64,000 bases of DNA, taken from contig OZ035960.1 of assembly GCA_964034945.1 (NCBI GenBank), positions 82,956,148 through 83,020,147 on the forward strand. The letters run 5' to 3'. The notes beneath the pieces are model-generated. The model searched no databases. It saw nothing but the letters and a program-made list of their open reading frames with translations, and had not been told where the DNA came from. Below, one piece after another: positions 21,796 through 32,079 of the stretch (position 1 is its first letter; every line of letters starts with the position of its first letter). Origin of the DNA: Chrysopilus asiliformis (taxonomy: Eukaryota; Arthropoda; Insecta; Diptera; Rhagionidae). The position numbers and the translations under genes were made by a program.

Positions 21796-23509
21796 GTTGG
21801 TAATGTAGGGTGCGGGTGCTTTAGGAAACCATTGGCACAAAAAAATTGGCACAAGAAAAAGAAATTAATTAACAATAGATTTCCGATACATATTGGATTT
21901 CAGTAGGGTGTGCAGTGAACACCCTCGCACCTTAGAAGAAACGTCACTGTTACTATGTATTATTTAATTATGCTTACGAGACTCGACACAGATGCACAAA
22001 AAATTACTTTCGCTGTCCAAAAAAAACAATTGCATATATCTACGTCACTGCATTTTAGAGCAGGCTGAAGTGAAGTAGGTAGAGAAGTGTTGCTATAGCA
22101 CTCATTCGACGCCGATTAATAAACTCATTCGTTCGTTCAATTTTCTGTTATGGCCGCTGTGACAACCAACCCGTGTGACAACCATACCCGGTCTCCCCTA
22201 CTCCCCATAACAAATGAAAACGTTTTTTGTGAATATCTCAAAAACGGTGCCTCTTATCTAAAAAGTACAAGAACAAAAGTTATTTAGGATATGATTCTAC
22301 ATAAAACTCCCATACCTCAAAATCCGATTGGAATAAATTTTAAAACATCTTCTTGGACAGTTTGACTTCAAAGTGGAATTTTGATATAACTGTTCGCCGT
22401 TCACTTAAATCACCATACCGGGTTTCAATAATTGCCAGATTGGCAATTATAGCTTTTATTATGTTTTATTTTACATAAGTACTACTCGTATATATACATT
22501 TACATTTAGATAAGTCCATTTATATATATGTATATATTTTTAGCAAATATTTTTTTCTTACCCCACGACTCCATTAGGCTCTTTTCCAGATTGGGTTTAA
22601 ATCCAATCACGAAAAAGTCTAATGGAGACTCAAAAAATCTTGCATCATGATTTAAATCTCCTTACTGTCATGATTTTTTCGGCTACTGAAAAGCAGGATT
22701 TTTTTTTACACAAGAATAGCGGCTAAAAGCAATTTTTGTTTCCGCGTTGACATTTCTAAGTACGCTATGGAGACACGATAAATATGAAAAATCATGACTG
22801 AAGATGCCCACACGCTGATTTCTTTATTCGCCAAAATATGGAGTGGGGGAAAAAATCATGATTTTTAAAAGCCCAATGGAGTCGTGGGGTTATGCTCAAC
22901 TTTTTGCATTTTGTTCTAATTTTTTTTAAACCAAGTGACTGTTAAAAAACAACATAAAATATTATTTGAAAAATTTTACTAAGAAATGGCGGTTATTTTA
23001 TTTTTTCATGTGCGGCCCGCCAAAAAAAATGAATCATCAGATTGGCCCGTGGAATGATTTGGTTTGGCCGGCCCTGAATTAGTCGATCGAAAAAAAGTTA
23101 CATGAAGCCACCCCTGTTTTTATTTAAGTTTTCGCTCCTTGTTCAAAGCGGTTTGTGGGTCTCGCATAAAAATGAAAGAAAGCCTCGAGCCTCGATGCAC
23201 ACACACATAAGAAAGGGTGATCCAATAGGAGCTTCCTTTTTTTTTTTTTAAATAAAACACATAATTAATAATAAAACACATAATTTTTTTTAAATAAAAC
23301 ACATAATTGAAGAAAATCTTTATTCAAGTTGTTAGTTTGGTTCATGCCATTTAATGTTAAAAAATAATTTCCTTCAAATGTTGCCCACGACTAACTCTTA
23401 AATCAGCAGTGGCCAACCCGCAGCCCACGGGCCGCATGTGGTCCGAGACGTTTGAAAATGCGGCCCGCCAAATGATTTGAATTTTACAAAAAAAAATGTA
23501 TGTAACTAA

Positions 23510-24023
23510 TCTATATATATAAAAATGGAAGTTTGTTGGTTGGTTTGTTGGTTTCAGATTACAAAACTCAAGAACTACTGGACCGATTTTTATGCGGTTT
23601 TTTGCAAAATGATCTGTGTTGCCAGGAGCAGGTTTTTAGCTATGTAGATTTTTAAAATTCGAAACGGAAGGTCCTGTAAGGATAATGAAAATATCCTTTT
23701 TCCCATTTTGCCCCGGAAAAATTTGCATTATGGGGTTTTTGGGGTCGCTGATCACGGCTCTGCTGTTGGAATTTTAAAATTCGAAACGGAACGTCCTGTA
23801 AGGATAACGAAAATATCCTTTTTCCCATTTTTCCCCGGAAAAATTGGCATTATGGGGTTTTTGGGGTCGCTGATCACGAATCTGGAGTTGGAATTTCAAA
23901 ATTCGAAACGGAAGGTCCTGTAAGGATAACATTTTTTCCCAAAACTTTTTAAGTTATTTATGGTTTTTTGGCATTCTAAAATTTATACAAAAAACTTTTA
24001 GCTTCCAACGAAGGGTCTGCAAG
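23510..24023 (+). mobile_element. Non-autonomous Helitron with 122-bp tandem units
   Basis: Starts TCTATATATATAAAAATGG and ends GGGTCTGCAAG, placed exactly between A and T of the host sequence CTAATAAAAT seen in the other hAT copies. 5'-TC, an A/T target with no duplication, and a CTRR-like end (CTAG in the copy ending at 37239) are Helitron marks. Inside, about 2.3 units of 122 bp repeat GGTCCTGTAAGGATAACG and GGGGTTTTTGGGGTCGCTGA. Confidence 0.82.
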
Positions 24024-24571
24024 TAAAATATAAAATACTAAAACTGCTCATAAAGTTTATATGCAATTTTACAACTTAATATTTTATTTTACATAAGTAC
24101 TGCTCGTATATATACATTTACATTTACATAAGTCCATATATATATTTTTAGCGAATATTTTTTTCTTACCCCACGACTCCATTAGACTTTTTTCCAGATT
24201 GGATTTAAATCCAATCGCGAAAAAGTCTAATGGAGACTCAAAAAATCTTGCATCATGATTTAAATCTCCTTACTGTCATGATTTTTTCGGCTATTGAAAA
24301 GTAGGTTTTTTTTTGATATTTGTTCAGTCAAATTGGCTGATTTCTAGTTGGCTGCACTGAATACCTCCTGGTTGACATTTCTAAGTACGCTATGGAGACA
24401 CGATAAATATGAAAAATTATGACTGAAAATGCCCACGCGCTGATTTCTTTATTCGCCAAAATATGGAGTGGGGAAAAAATCATGATTTTTAAAAGTTTAA
24501 TTGAGTCGTGGGGTTATGCACAACTTTTTGCATTTTGTTCTAAATTTTTTTTTAAACCAAGTGACTGTTAA

Positions 24572-24791
24572 CCCTTTCGCGACTACTGAAAATGAAAATA
24601 AAAAAGACGATGTTTGATAAATTCTGTTGGTGTCTTTCTGTACTTCTATGTATAATGAATTCATATTTTTTTTTTTAATAAATTGAATTTGTTTTCTATA
24701 CCACAAGGACTATTGGCTTAATTATGTACCAACATAAAACTACTAAAACCAGTTTTCAAATATTAATATTTAAAAGTTGTCGCGAAAGGGT
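24572..24791. mobile_element. piggyBac-like MITE with TTAA duplication
   Basis: Ends CCCTTTCGCGAC and GTCGCGAAAGGGT, flanked by TTAA (24568-24571, 24792-24795). The other hAT copies read GACTGTTAAAAAACAAC at this point, so the empty site is known. TTAA target and CCCTTT start are typical of piggyBac. Confidence 0.93.
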
Positions 24792-25160
24792 TTAAAAAAC
24801 AACATTTTACTAAGAAACGGCGGTTATTTTATTTTTTCTAATTATTTACAGCTATTTTTGTAGATTTAAAATCGTCTCTTGTGGCAAACATAAATAGTTT
24901 CAGTATTAAGAGAAAAAAATATTTATACGTTGCAATTTCTGCATTTTCTTTTCAATTTTATTTTGTAAATCAAAGTGACCTGTGTCAAAAAAAACAGCTA
25001 TCAACAATATTATTTGAACGATTTCATATTTTTATTTTTGTAATAATTACAACTTGTAAAGTTTAAATTTAAAGTGTTCTTACTAAAAACCATCCATTGA
25101 CAATTAAACTGGAATAGTTGTTTTAATAATCAACAAACGGAAGGTAATACTTTTATTGTA

Positions 25161-25997
25161 CAGTAATCCCCCGCTTTACGGACGGGATGCGTTCTACGGA
25201 AACTGTCCGTATATCGAAAATCCGTAAAACGAAACCTATTTTAGTATGAGATTGTATTGGGAATAAATAGATGTGTTCCAATCAATAGAAATGTCCGTAA
25301 AACGAAACCTATTTTAGTATGAGATCGTATTAAAAATAGATAGATGCGTACCAAAAAAATCCGTAATACGAAACAAATTAGTATAATATATTAAAATGAT
25401 TATTTAACCACTAGAATAATGAGAAAACTATATAATTATAGAAAAAAAATATTTATACTACTTGAAATGGAGCATAACTCAATTGAATATGTTAAAACCA
25501 ACAAAATATTATGGGAGAAATCATGCCGCGGACAAAAAAACGTAGCTGTTTCTACATAGGTTTCTGCTAGTTTCGTCAGAATTCAAATTTCATTGTGGGA
25601 CAGAAAGCAGATTCTGCTTCTGCTGCTGCTTCTGCTTCTGCTTCTGCTTCTGCCTCTGCTTCTGCCTCTGCCCAATTGGAGTTCTCGCTTAAGAATAGCA
25701 AATAGATTTTTTAAAAATACACCGCACTGCAGTTTTTTATTGCCTTTTTTTAATTCTCTTTTGTGTATACACAAAATGTGTCAGAAATTTCGGAGAAATT
25801 AAGTATGTACATTTACAATAAATACAACATAATTATGGAGGACTTTTTCTCGATTTTTTTCTGTGATTCAAAAAAAAATTTTTTTTTGTCCGTAATAGCG
25901 AATTTTTTTATCCGTATAGCGAATTTGTTCCTATATTAGTCATGTCCGTAACTTCGAATTTCCGTAAAACGAGCGTCCGTATAGCGGGGGATCACTG
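25161..25997. mobile_element. Tigger-like MITE, CAGTAATCCCCC family, copy 1
   Basis: Ends CAGTAATCCCCCGCTTTACG and (complement) CAGTGATCCCCCGCTATACG, with TA on both sides (25159-25160, 25998-25999). Repeated GTCCGTAAAACGAAAC words fill the subterminal regions. A (CTGCTT)n tract lies at about 25615-25673. Closely matched by 54715-55483. Confidence 0.92.
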
Positions 25998-26589
25998 TAT
26001 TTTAAAATTTTTTTAGTGTGGCCCGCCAAAAAAATTAAATCATCAGATTGGCCCGTGGAACGATTTGGGTTCGCCAGGCCTGTCTTAAATGGTCCATTCT
26101 GTGGGTCCAATTTTCGACCATTCTTTTAAGCATATCGGTCGGTATTCCGCGAATAGAACGGGTTATGTTTGCTTCCAAAGCTGTAATCGTTCCGGGTTTA
26201 TCGACGTAAACAAGAGATTTTACATATCCCCACAGAAAGTAATCCAATGGTGTCAGATCACAAGATCTCGGTGGCCAATTAACAGGACCATTTCTTGAGA
26301 TGATGTTTCCATCGAACGTTTCCCTCAATAAAGCGATTGTATCGTTAGCTGTATGACATGTAGCGCCATCATGTTGAAACCACAAGTCAGCTACACCAAT
26401 ATGTTGAATTTTTGGCAACAAAAATTCATTGATCATTGCTCTGAAGCGAGCTCCATTGACAGTAACACGCACTCCTTCCGCATTTTTAAAGAAATACGGT
26501 CCGATGATGCTACTGCAGCTACTGTAGCTACTGCAGCAATATTCTCATTACTACGGGCTGTACGCACTCTGATTGAGGGATGAATGTCT

Positions 26590-26795
26590 TAAGCCTCAAC
26601 CACAATTACGCGTTCGTGCGTGCGGCACCCACGCGGTGAAGGTAAAAACTACGCATTTATATGAGTAAATGTATAATTGCGCGTTGCTCAGACGCGTTGC
26701 CGGGTCCCTGCCGCGTAGAGTAGGCTCAGTCTCTACTTTTAGACGCGGTGACAACTACTAGATGCCAGATCATGCCGCACGCACGGACGTATGTT
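26590..26795. mobile_element. GC-rich insertion in the mariner-like element
   Basis: CGTTCGTGCGTGCGGCA (about 26611-26627) pairs with TGCCGCACGCACGGACG (about 26773-26789). It is richer in CpG than anything nearby and separates the two halves of the transposase. Ends and duplication are not clear. Confidence 0.45.
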
Positions 26796-27269
26796 TCTGG
26801 TTCTACCTTTATAGTGTAAAATTAGTTCGAAACTTGGTGATGGTTTCACGAATAGTACGTTCAGTGGGACGATTATGACGACCAAAATGTGGACCAAGAG
26901 CTCTATAACTGAGTACTGATTTTGGAAATAAGTTTCCACAATTAGTAAACGTTGTTCACACGTAAGTCTATTCATGATTAAATGGCACTGAATACTGAAC
27001 ACAAACGTCATATAGACAAGCCAGTTGACGCATAAGAACTGTCAAAACAACCCTATTGGAAAAAGTACCTGCAATTGGATCACCCTCTATAAGTATGTAT
27101 TTCATTAGTGAGATAGCGATATTTCGCTCCCAGCATTAAAGTTCTGTTCTCAAAGAACGTAAAAACAAAACGCAAATGTAAAGATCTTAAGAGCAAGAAC
27201 GTAAAAACCATAATTTCGTTCTCGTTCTTTCGAGTATTTTACTGAAATGCTGAATTTCGTTCTCTAGAG

Positions 27270-27478
27270 CAAGCATCATCAGCTAGTGGCTCGGCTGGCT
27301 CATCACACAGATTGGCTTTAACAGCGTAGCACTATAATCAACCTTTTATTGTGTGCTGTAATGCTTGTGTGTTGCGGTTTCAACCGTGCTTTGGAGTTGG
27401 AATCGGTGCTGTATTTTAATGTGTAGTGGTTACAAATTTTGATTGTAAAGGGAGCGACAGTTACTTTGATGACCCCTG
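27270..27478. mobile_element. Short hAT MITE
   Basis: 209 bp with ends CAAGCATCATCA and TGATGACCCCTG, flanked by identical 8-bp CTCTAGAG (27262-27269, 27479-27486). The undisturbed copy of the host MITE at 43111 has a single CCTAGAG here. Confidence 0.88.
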
Positions 27479-27757
27479 CTCTAGAGAGTGATTTTTATTT
27501 TCCATTGATTTCAATTCCTCCTTGCGGGCAGAACGAAAGACTAGAAATGGGAGTGTTTTGAACACTGTTTGTATGATATTTATTTCATACTTCTCTTGTC
27601 ATAAACCAATTATAAATAAAATTATTTTTAAATAAAAATTTGTTTCTTTAATTTCCTGTTCACTAAAATTTCTTACTTAAATATCTATTGGCGATCAGGG
27701 CCGTACCGACTGGGGGGGGGGGGGATAATAAGTCTTCAGTTGGGAATTTGACCTTTA

Positions 27758-27865
27758 GAAGTTGGGAAATCTCACTTCTTAACACTAGATTGCCCAAGGA
27801 AGTCAAGCAGTCAAGATGACTTGCTTGAACAATCTAGTGTTAAAGATGTGAGATTTCCCAAGTTG
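27758..27865. repeat. Palindrome inside the hAT
   Basis: AAGTTGGGAAATCTCAC and ACACTAGATTG on the left are mirrored by CAATCTAGTGT and GTGAGATTTCCCAA on the right around a loop of about 25 bases. It resembles a small hairpin. Confidence 0.8.
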
Positions 27866-28449
27866 GGAAATCTCTTTAGTTGATTTTCCAAAATCCCAAC
27901 TTGTCTTTTTCTACCTCATATTTTCTATTAGTGAACATACGCCTGTTTTATGACTTGTTTCTTTTTTACACATACCATTCTGCTTTGGCAACAGCGTCAC
28001 AGCGAGTTGGGAGAGAATGAATAAAAGGCTTTGAAAGAGTAGACACTCGACCGTGGGAGGAGTATAATGTTCTCATCAGTTTATGGCACAGAACTATATA
28101 ACATAGAACAACTGTCACCATACAAAGCTCTGCTGAAAAATTGTCCCTCTTTATCATAGTTAAACGCATCCACTGAACTGTATAATCTCGCGAAATTCAA
28201 ATTTCGTCTGCCGCGAAAATCAAATTTCACAAGTTTGAGACTAACTTTAGGCGCCAACACCATTCCTAAAGTCTATTTTCCTTTGACAGCTCACGGTTTA
28301 AACGAGATGACTATATTTATTTTCATACGGTTATCTCGCTCTTACTTAACTCGTTTTGATCCATTGAACTGTATTGAAATGGGACCATTTGAGACAGCAA
28401 ATCGAGCGATTTAGTATATTCGTGCTGAAACGGTGAGTTTTGAAAATAT

Positions 28450-29128
28450 CGGCCCGATTCCAGAATCCGTCGTAGCTTTATTACGAAGAACTAACTACGT
28501 TACGAATACGAAGAAATCAGTATTCCACGATCCGAACGGAATTGAACTTAGTGGTGCCTGATTAAAATCTAATTTCGAAAAATAAATGTCTTTGTAAAAA
28601 GGTCCCTATGCAAAACTCATAAGGAATAGATTTCTGACATGGAATAGTTTCGTGAAAAATGTAACTTTCTTGACTTAAAACGAAAATTGTTATTAATAAT
28701 GGATTCTGCAGCGTTTGCAACTTTGTGTCTGGAAGAAGATTTATCGAAGTGAAGGACTTTAATAGTGGAATGAAAACGACAACAAATAACGGATACTTAG
28801 GAATACTCACATTGCTCTTTTTTCTAAAATATTTCCTCTTAATGTGTTAAAAGTTACACTAATACTAAATAAACAAATAAAAATGTTAAAATTGCTGTTT
28901 GTTGTACAATTCAGGCCATATATTGAGCTAAAATCATAAGAAAATGAAGTTACGAAGCAAAAATTTTTCGTAGGTTTAGCTGTCAAGATCGATTGCGTCG
29001 GATTCTATGATACCAGATATTCCGATTCGTAATGTTTTCGAAATTAATTTAATTCCTTCGGATCGTGGAATACCATCTTCACGAATTCTCCGAAAATCGT
29101 AGCTACGACGGATCCTGGAATAGGGCCG
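28450..29128. mobile_element. Harbinger-like element
   Basis: Ends CGGCCCGATTCCAGAATCCG and (complement) CGGCCCTATTCCAGGATCCG, flanked by TAT (28447-28449, 29129-29131). A short + strand frame from 28699 (MDSAAFATLCLEEDLSK, then stop) may be the decayed start of a nuclease, but I cannot confirm this. Confidence 0.75.
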
Positions 29129-29666
29129 TATATGTGTAATTGTTTTACCATCGGTGTTCGGATTTTTTAAACAAATGAATAGCTACGAATGAGCGCAAAT
29201 TCAGCCAGCTAAAACTGGTGAAAAACGTTCTAAGGGTGACTATGGGAGACGAAAGACTGAGTTCTTTAATGATACTACACAGCGAAAAAGACCTAACTGA
29301 TACAATTGACCTTACGAAATTTGTTTCGGCATGGGCAAAGTTAAAGGAAAGACGAATCCATGTACTATAAATTAGATATGTACAGACTCTAGTTGAAGTC
29401 ATCTTCAGCGGTTATATTTTCTCTCAAGGGTCGCATAAGATTATTAGTGTTTACCCTTTATTTAATTGTATGTGAAAAATAAAAAAAAATTACAATATGT
29501 TAACATAACCATTATTCTTTATTATAATTTCTGGTCAGAGATTCTGGGCAAGGAAAAGGAATTTTTATTAGGTACATCCTAGTTAGGAAAAATCAGATGT
29601 TCGAGTTGGGAAAATTGAGATGTCTCCCCCCCAATCCAGAGCCTTCGATACGGCCCTGTTGGCGAT

Positions 29667-31080
29667 CGTTTTATGCGGATCCACGTCTTCTGGTCGTCTC
29701 TACGAGACAGACACCTTCTTTTTTTTTTTATTAAATTTGTGATTTCTTAATTTTTAGAAGATTTAAATGAAAATAGAAATTCAGTTTTATTTTAAAAATT
29801 CTTACCAACTTCAATTTATGATATTAGTATTTTAAAGAAATAAGAAATAATTTCAGCTTAATTCACATAAAACATCCCAAATAGCATTTTAAGCAGCCGT
29901 GTTGGCTTTTTTCACATATTTCGTCAGCTTGCAAATTGCGGTGATAAGCAATTTTTGTCGCAGGCACTTTATGTGGAGTATTTTCTTTATAATGGTCTTT
30001 TCCTCCGATTGCATGCCGTGATTTTAGTTGCATCTAAAAATTTTCGACAATATTGAATCTAAAATTTAAACAGATTTTAATGGGCCATAAAATTATTTTG
30101 TTATTAGCGAAAAATTTGTTTAATTTTATTTTACAGGTTAAATTTATTTTTTCTTTTGCAATGAAATTTTGATGCCAACAAATTTGTTCTGTTTCAAAAA
30201 TGTTTCCAATCTATGTAATTTCCTTCAGTCATTAGTCTGAAATAAGATATTCTCGAAGCGAAATTGTTTGAACCAAAAGTCAATGATATTTCCCATGCGG
30301 CTGAAGGCATCCAGTCGTTTTTAAAGCGAGGGCTTTGAGGTAACTCTACTGGCTACCATGGTTACCATGTCGACTCTGTTTCCATTACATGCTTTTTCAA
30401 AGTGAAACTGACATTCAGGTTCAACAGCTAATCACTTTATCGACCCGACAACGGTCAAATGCCGTTCTACCGCTACAGGATTTTCATATATTGACCCAAA
30501 GTGGACCCGTCGATCACCGAATGAAGTTTCTTTAAATATAATTTTCGTGATACTCGAGTCGCTAGCAGATAAACGCAGAATTAAAAAGACGTGAGCGACA
30601 GTATTCAAGGGACTTTTGTAATACCAAAAGGCGTAGCCGTGATCAGGATTCGGAAAGTAGCCTATCGACTACATGGCGGCAACAATTTAAAAAGGGTTTC
30701 CAACACATTTTCAATTTTGATTCAAAGAACGATGCACGAAAATGCCCCTGACCCCAACTGGTTCAAAAGTTAGCCCGGGGGCATAAAAAAGGTCGAATCC
30801 TGCATGGTTCTTTATCAAGAACAATAAAACTAGATGATTAAGGAAAAAATCTGATAATTTATTTAAAAGGGTAATTGATACCTGTTACATGACAACGATA
30901 TTCAGGAAAAAAATCTGATAATTGACTTGAAATTGGATTTATGACATGTTACATGAAATCGATTCCTTCATGTGATAAGGTCGTGTATGTATATTTTTTA
31001 TCAATTATAATCTTTTTTATTTACTTATTGTTTGTTTTGTTATTATTTGTTATTTTTTGTTATTATTACTTTCCTGTGCT
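29667..31080. other. AT-rich DNA, no gene seen
   Basis: No domain-bearing ORF. A segment near 30735-30815 (CCCCAACTGGTTCAAAAGTT, GGTCGAATCCTGCATGG) recurs near 44072-44130, so it belongs to an unidentified dispersed repeat. The stretch 31080-31300 has a degenerate GTCTGT tract and resembles 38805-39000. Confidence 0.4.
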
Positions 31081-31336
31081 ATACATGAAAAAATTATTGT
31101 GTCATGATGGAGATCGACTCGACAACGGCGACAGATAGAAACTTTCTGATCAGTATGTGCATCTGTCTGTCGGTCAGTCTGTTGTATGTATCTTAAATAA
31201 CACGACAACCCGTTGAGCTAGCGACTTGAAACTATTTGCAACTGAGTTTTTTTTTCGAAAATCGTAGTTTTCTCTCAACTTTTAGGAAAGTAACTTTAGA
31301 CATAACGGCTGCCATACAAATTCTTTTTTTTTTTTG

Positions 31337-31937
31337 AAAACATAACAAAAGCTATAATTGCCAATCTGGCAATCATTGGAGACCCGTATGGTGATATTCG
31401 TATCAAAATTCGGACAGTTGTACCAAAATTCCACTTTGAAGTCAAACTTTCCAATAAGATTTTTTAAAATTTATTCCAATCGGATTTTGATGTATGGGAG
31501 TTTTATGTAGAATCATATCCTAAATAACTTTTGTTCTTGGACTTTTTTGATAAGATGCACCGTTTTTGAGATATTCACAAAAAACGTTTTCGTTCGTATG
31601 GGGGGTACCCCCCCTAATGGTCCATTTTTGCCCATTAACGAACTTAGCCTCGCATTTTACGAAAAACGGATCTGTGCAAAATTTCAAGTCTCTAGCTCAA
31701 TCCGTGCGCCCGCAATCCGCGCCACAGACGGACAGACAGACGGACAGGCAGACGGACAGACAGACGGACAGACAGACGGACGGACGGACAGACGGACGGA
31801 CATACTAAATTCAACTTTTTTCATCATTCTAAACACACTGGTGTAATTCATTTTTGTGTGCGATGACGAGATCTTGGCGTTACAAACGGTAAGGCAAAGT
31901 TAATATACCCTTTGGTTTCACCATACGGGTATAAAAA
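31337..31937 (-). mobile_element. DINE-1/HINE-like element, copy 4
   Basis: Minus-strand copy: 3' stem-loop at 31352-31374, core GGGGGGTACCCCCC reversed near 31600, a long (GACAGACG)n tract at 31728-31802, and the TATACCCGTATGG 5' end at 31937. Near full length. The tract creates false open frames with repeated DGQTDGQT peptides. Confidence 0.93.
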
Positions 31938-32079
31938 TACAGTTTTTTGAATTTTTTCGGAACTATGCACTTTTGAAAAAAATGCATATGGTTAAATTCA
32001 AAAGAAATAACATATTCCAGGATCCAAGGTTCCAGGGTTCCAGATTCCAAGGTTCCGGGTTTCAAGGTTTCAAAATGAT

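Larger units (their letters stand above)
18798..21949 (-). mobile_element. Complete hAT transposon with intact transposase
   Basis: Ends CAGTGACGTGGC and GAAACGTCACTG, flanked by identical 8-bp duplications TTACTATG (18790-18797, 21950-21957). 3152 bp. A second terminal word, TTCAGTAGGGTGTTCA / TTCAGTAGGGTGTGCA, lies just inside each end. The intact ORF, identical duplications and innermost position make this the youngest element of the tower. Confidence 0.96.
18093..22198. mobile_element. GGGG-word transposon 'a' (TA-flanked)
   Basis: Terminal repeats GGGGAGACCGGGTATGGTTG and its exact complement, flanked by TA (18091-18092, 22199-22200). The word TGGTTGTCACA recurs inside both ends: near 18305-18312 and 18333 on the left half, 18630-18680 (inverted), and doubled at 22155-22190. 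Without the hAT it is about 950 bp and has no ORF. A TA duplication fits the Tc1/mariner/pogo group (inference). Confidence 0.85.
17848..22466 (+). mobile_element. DINE-1/HINE-like element, copy 3 (split)
   Basis: 5' part 17848-18090 (TATACCCGTATGGTGAAACC) and 3' part 22201-22466 ending in the AATTGCCAGATTGGCAATT stem-loop. It sits at the same place in the hAT as copy 2, so it was present in their common ancestor. The split falls at the palindromic GGGGTACCCC core. Confidence 0.92.
17679..23076. mobile_element. hAT element, CAGCGGTGG family, copy 2
   Basis: Ends CAGCGGTGGCCAACCCGCGG and GGCCGGCCCTG with 8-bp duplications AATTAGTC (17671-17678, 23077-23084). The length of 5.4 kb is due to a DINE-1-like element which itself holds two more elements; without them it is about 1.1 kb. 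Confidence 0.95.
17272..23114. mobile_element. Foldback element with about 200-bp arms, split by a hAT
   Basis: Ends GGGGTGGCTTCATGTAAC and the complement at 23097-23114. Native length about 440 bp: left arm 17272-17470, loop about 60 bases, right arm 17525-17678 plus 23085-23114. The arms are nearly identical, so the element is one long hairpin. The right arm was later entered by the hAT at 17679-23076. Confidence 0.9.
23404..26082. mobile_element. hAT element, CAGCGGTGG family, copy 3
   Basis: Ends CAGCAGTGGCCAACCCGCAG and CGCCAGGCCTG, 8-bp duplications TCTTAAAT (23396-23403, 26083-26090). It interrupts the mariner-like transposase gene. It lacks the DINE-1-like element of copies 1 and 2 but carries a Helitron, a piggyBac-like MITE and a Tigger-like MITE. 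Confidence 0.95.
23357..26975 (-). pseudogene. Broken mariner-like transposase
   Basis: N-terminus MNRLTCEQRLLIVETYFQNQ at 26975 downward is a DUF4817-type helix-turn-helix; the frame shifts after about 25 codons. The catalytic half (26035-26520) has GPYFFKN, FQHDGATCHTA (second Asp) and PPRSCDLTPLDYFLWG (third Asp). The C-terminus is cut by the hAT within WTHRMDHL and resumes beyond it at 23395 as RVSRGQHLKEIIF, stop at 23357-23359. A frameshift, the internal insertion and the hAT make it inactive. Confidence 0.9.
23216..27085 (-). mobile_element. mariner-like element (DUF4817/DDE_3 type) carrying a hAT
   Basis: Ends pair as AGGGTGATCCAATAGGAGC and (reverse complement at 27055-27085) AGGGTGATCCAATTGCAGG. 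TA dinucleotides lie just outside or within a few bases. It encodes a broken transposase (separate entry) and was entered by the hAT at 23404-26082 and by a GC-rich insertion near 26590-26795. Confidence 0.8.
17110..27567. mobile_element. hAT MITE, CAGTGTTC family, copy A (split by three insertions)
   Basis: Pieces at about 17110-17271, 23115-23215, 27086-27269 and 27479-27567 are collinear with the unbroken copy at 43111-43661, including the CTCGTTCTCGGGAACGAAAA and GTAAAAACAAA blocks. The right end GTTTTGAACACTG matches the left end CAGTGTTCAAAAC of copy B. The left end of this copy is not recognisable. Insertions: foldback (17272-23114), mariner-like (23216-27085), hAT MITE (27270-27478). 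Confidence 0.85.
27696..29658. mobile_element. hAT element, CAGGGCCGTA family
   Basis: Ends CAGGGCCGTACCGACTGGGG and (complement) CAGGGCCGTATCGAAGGC, identical 8-bp duplications TTGGCGAT (27688-27695, 29659-29666). The 1.96 kb includes a Harbinger-like passenger (28450-29128). TTGGGAAATCTC words occur inside both ends. No transposase recognised. Confidence 0.92.

Noticed and set aside
25615..25673. CTGCTT repeats encoding a poly-Leu/Ser-Arg protein
   Set aside because: The tract is a variable microsatellite in a MITE; the other copy has far fewer units and frames are not kept.
31566..31846. Open frames with repeated TDGQTDGQ peptides (also at 36474-36747 and 46962-47294)
   Set aside because: They arise from translating the GACA/GACG microsatellite of DINE-1-like elements and appear in two frames at once.
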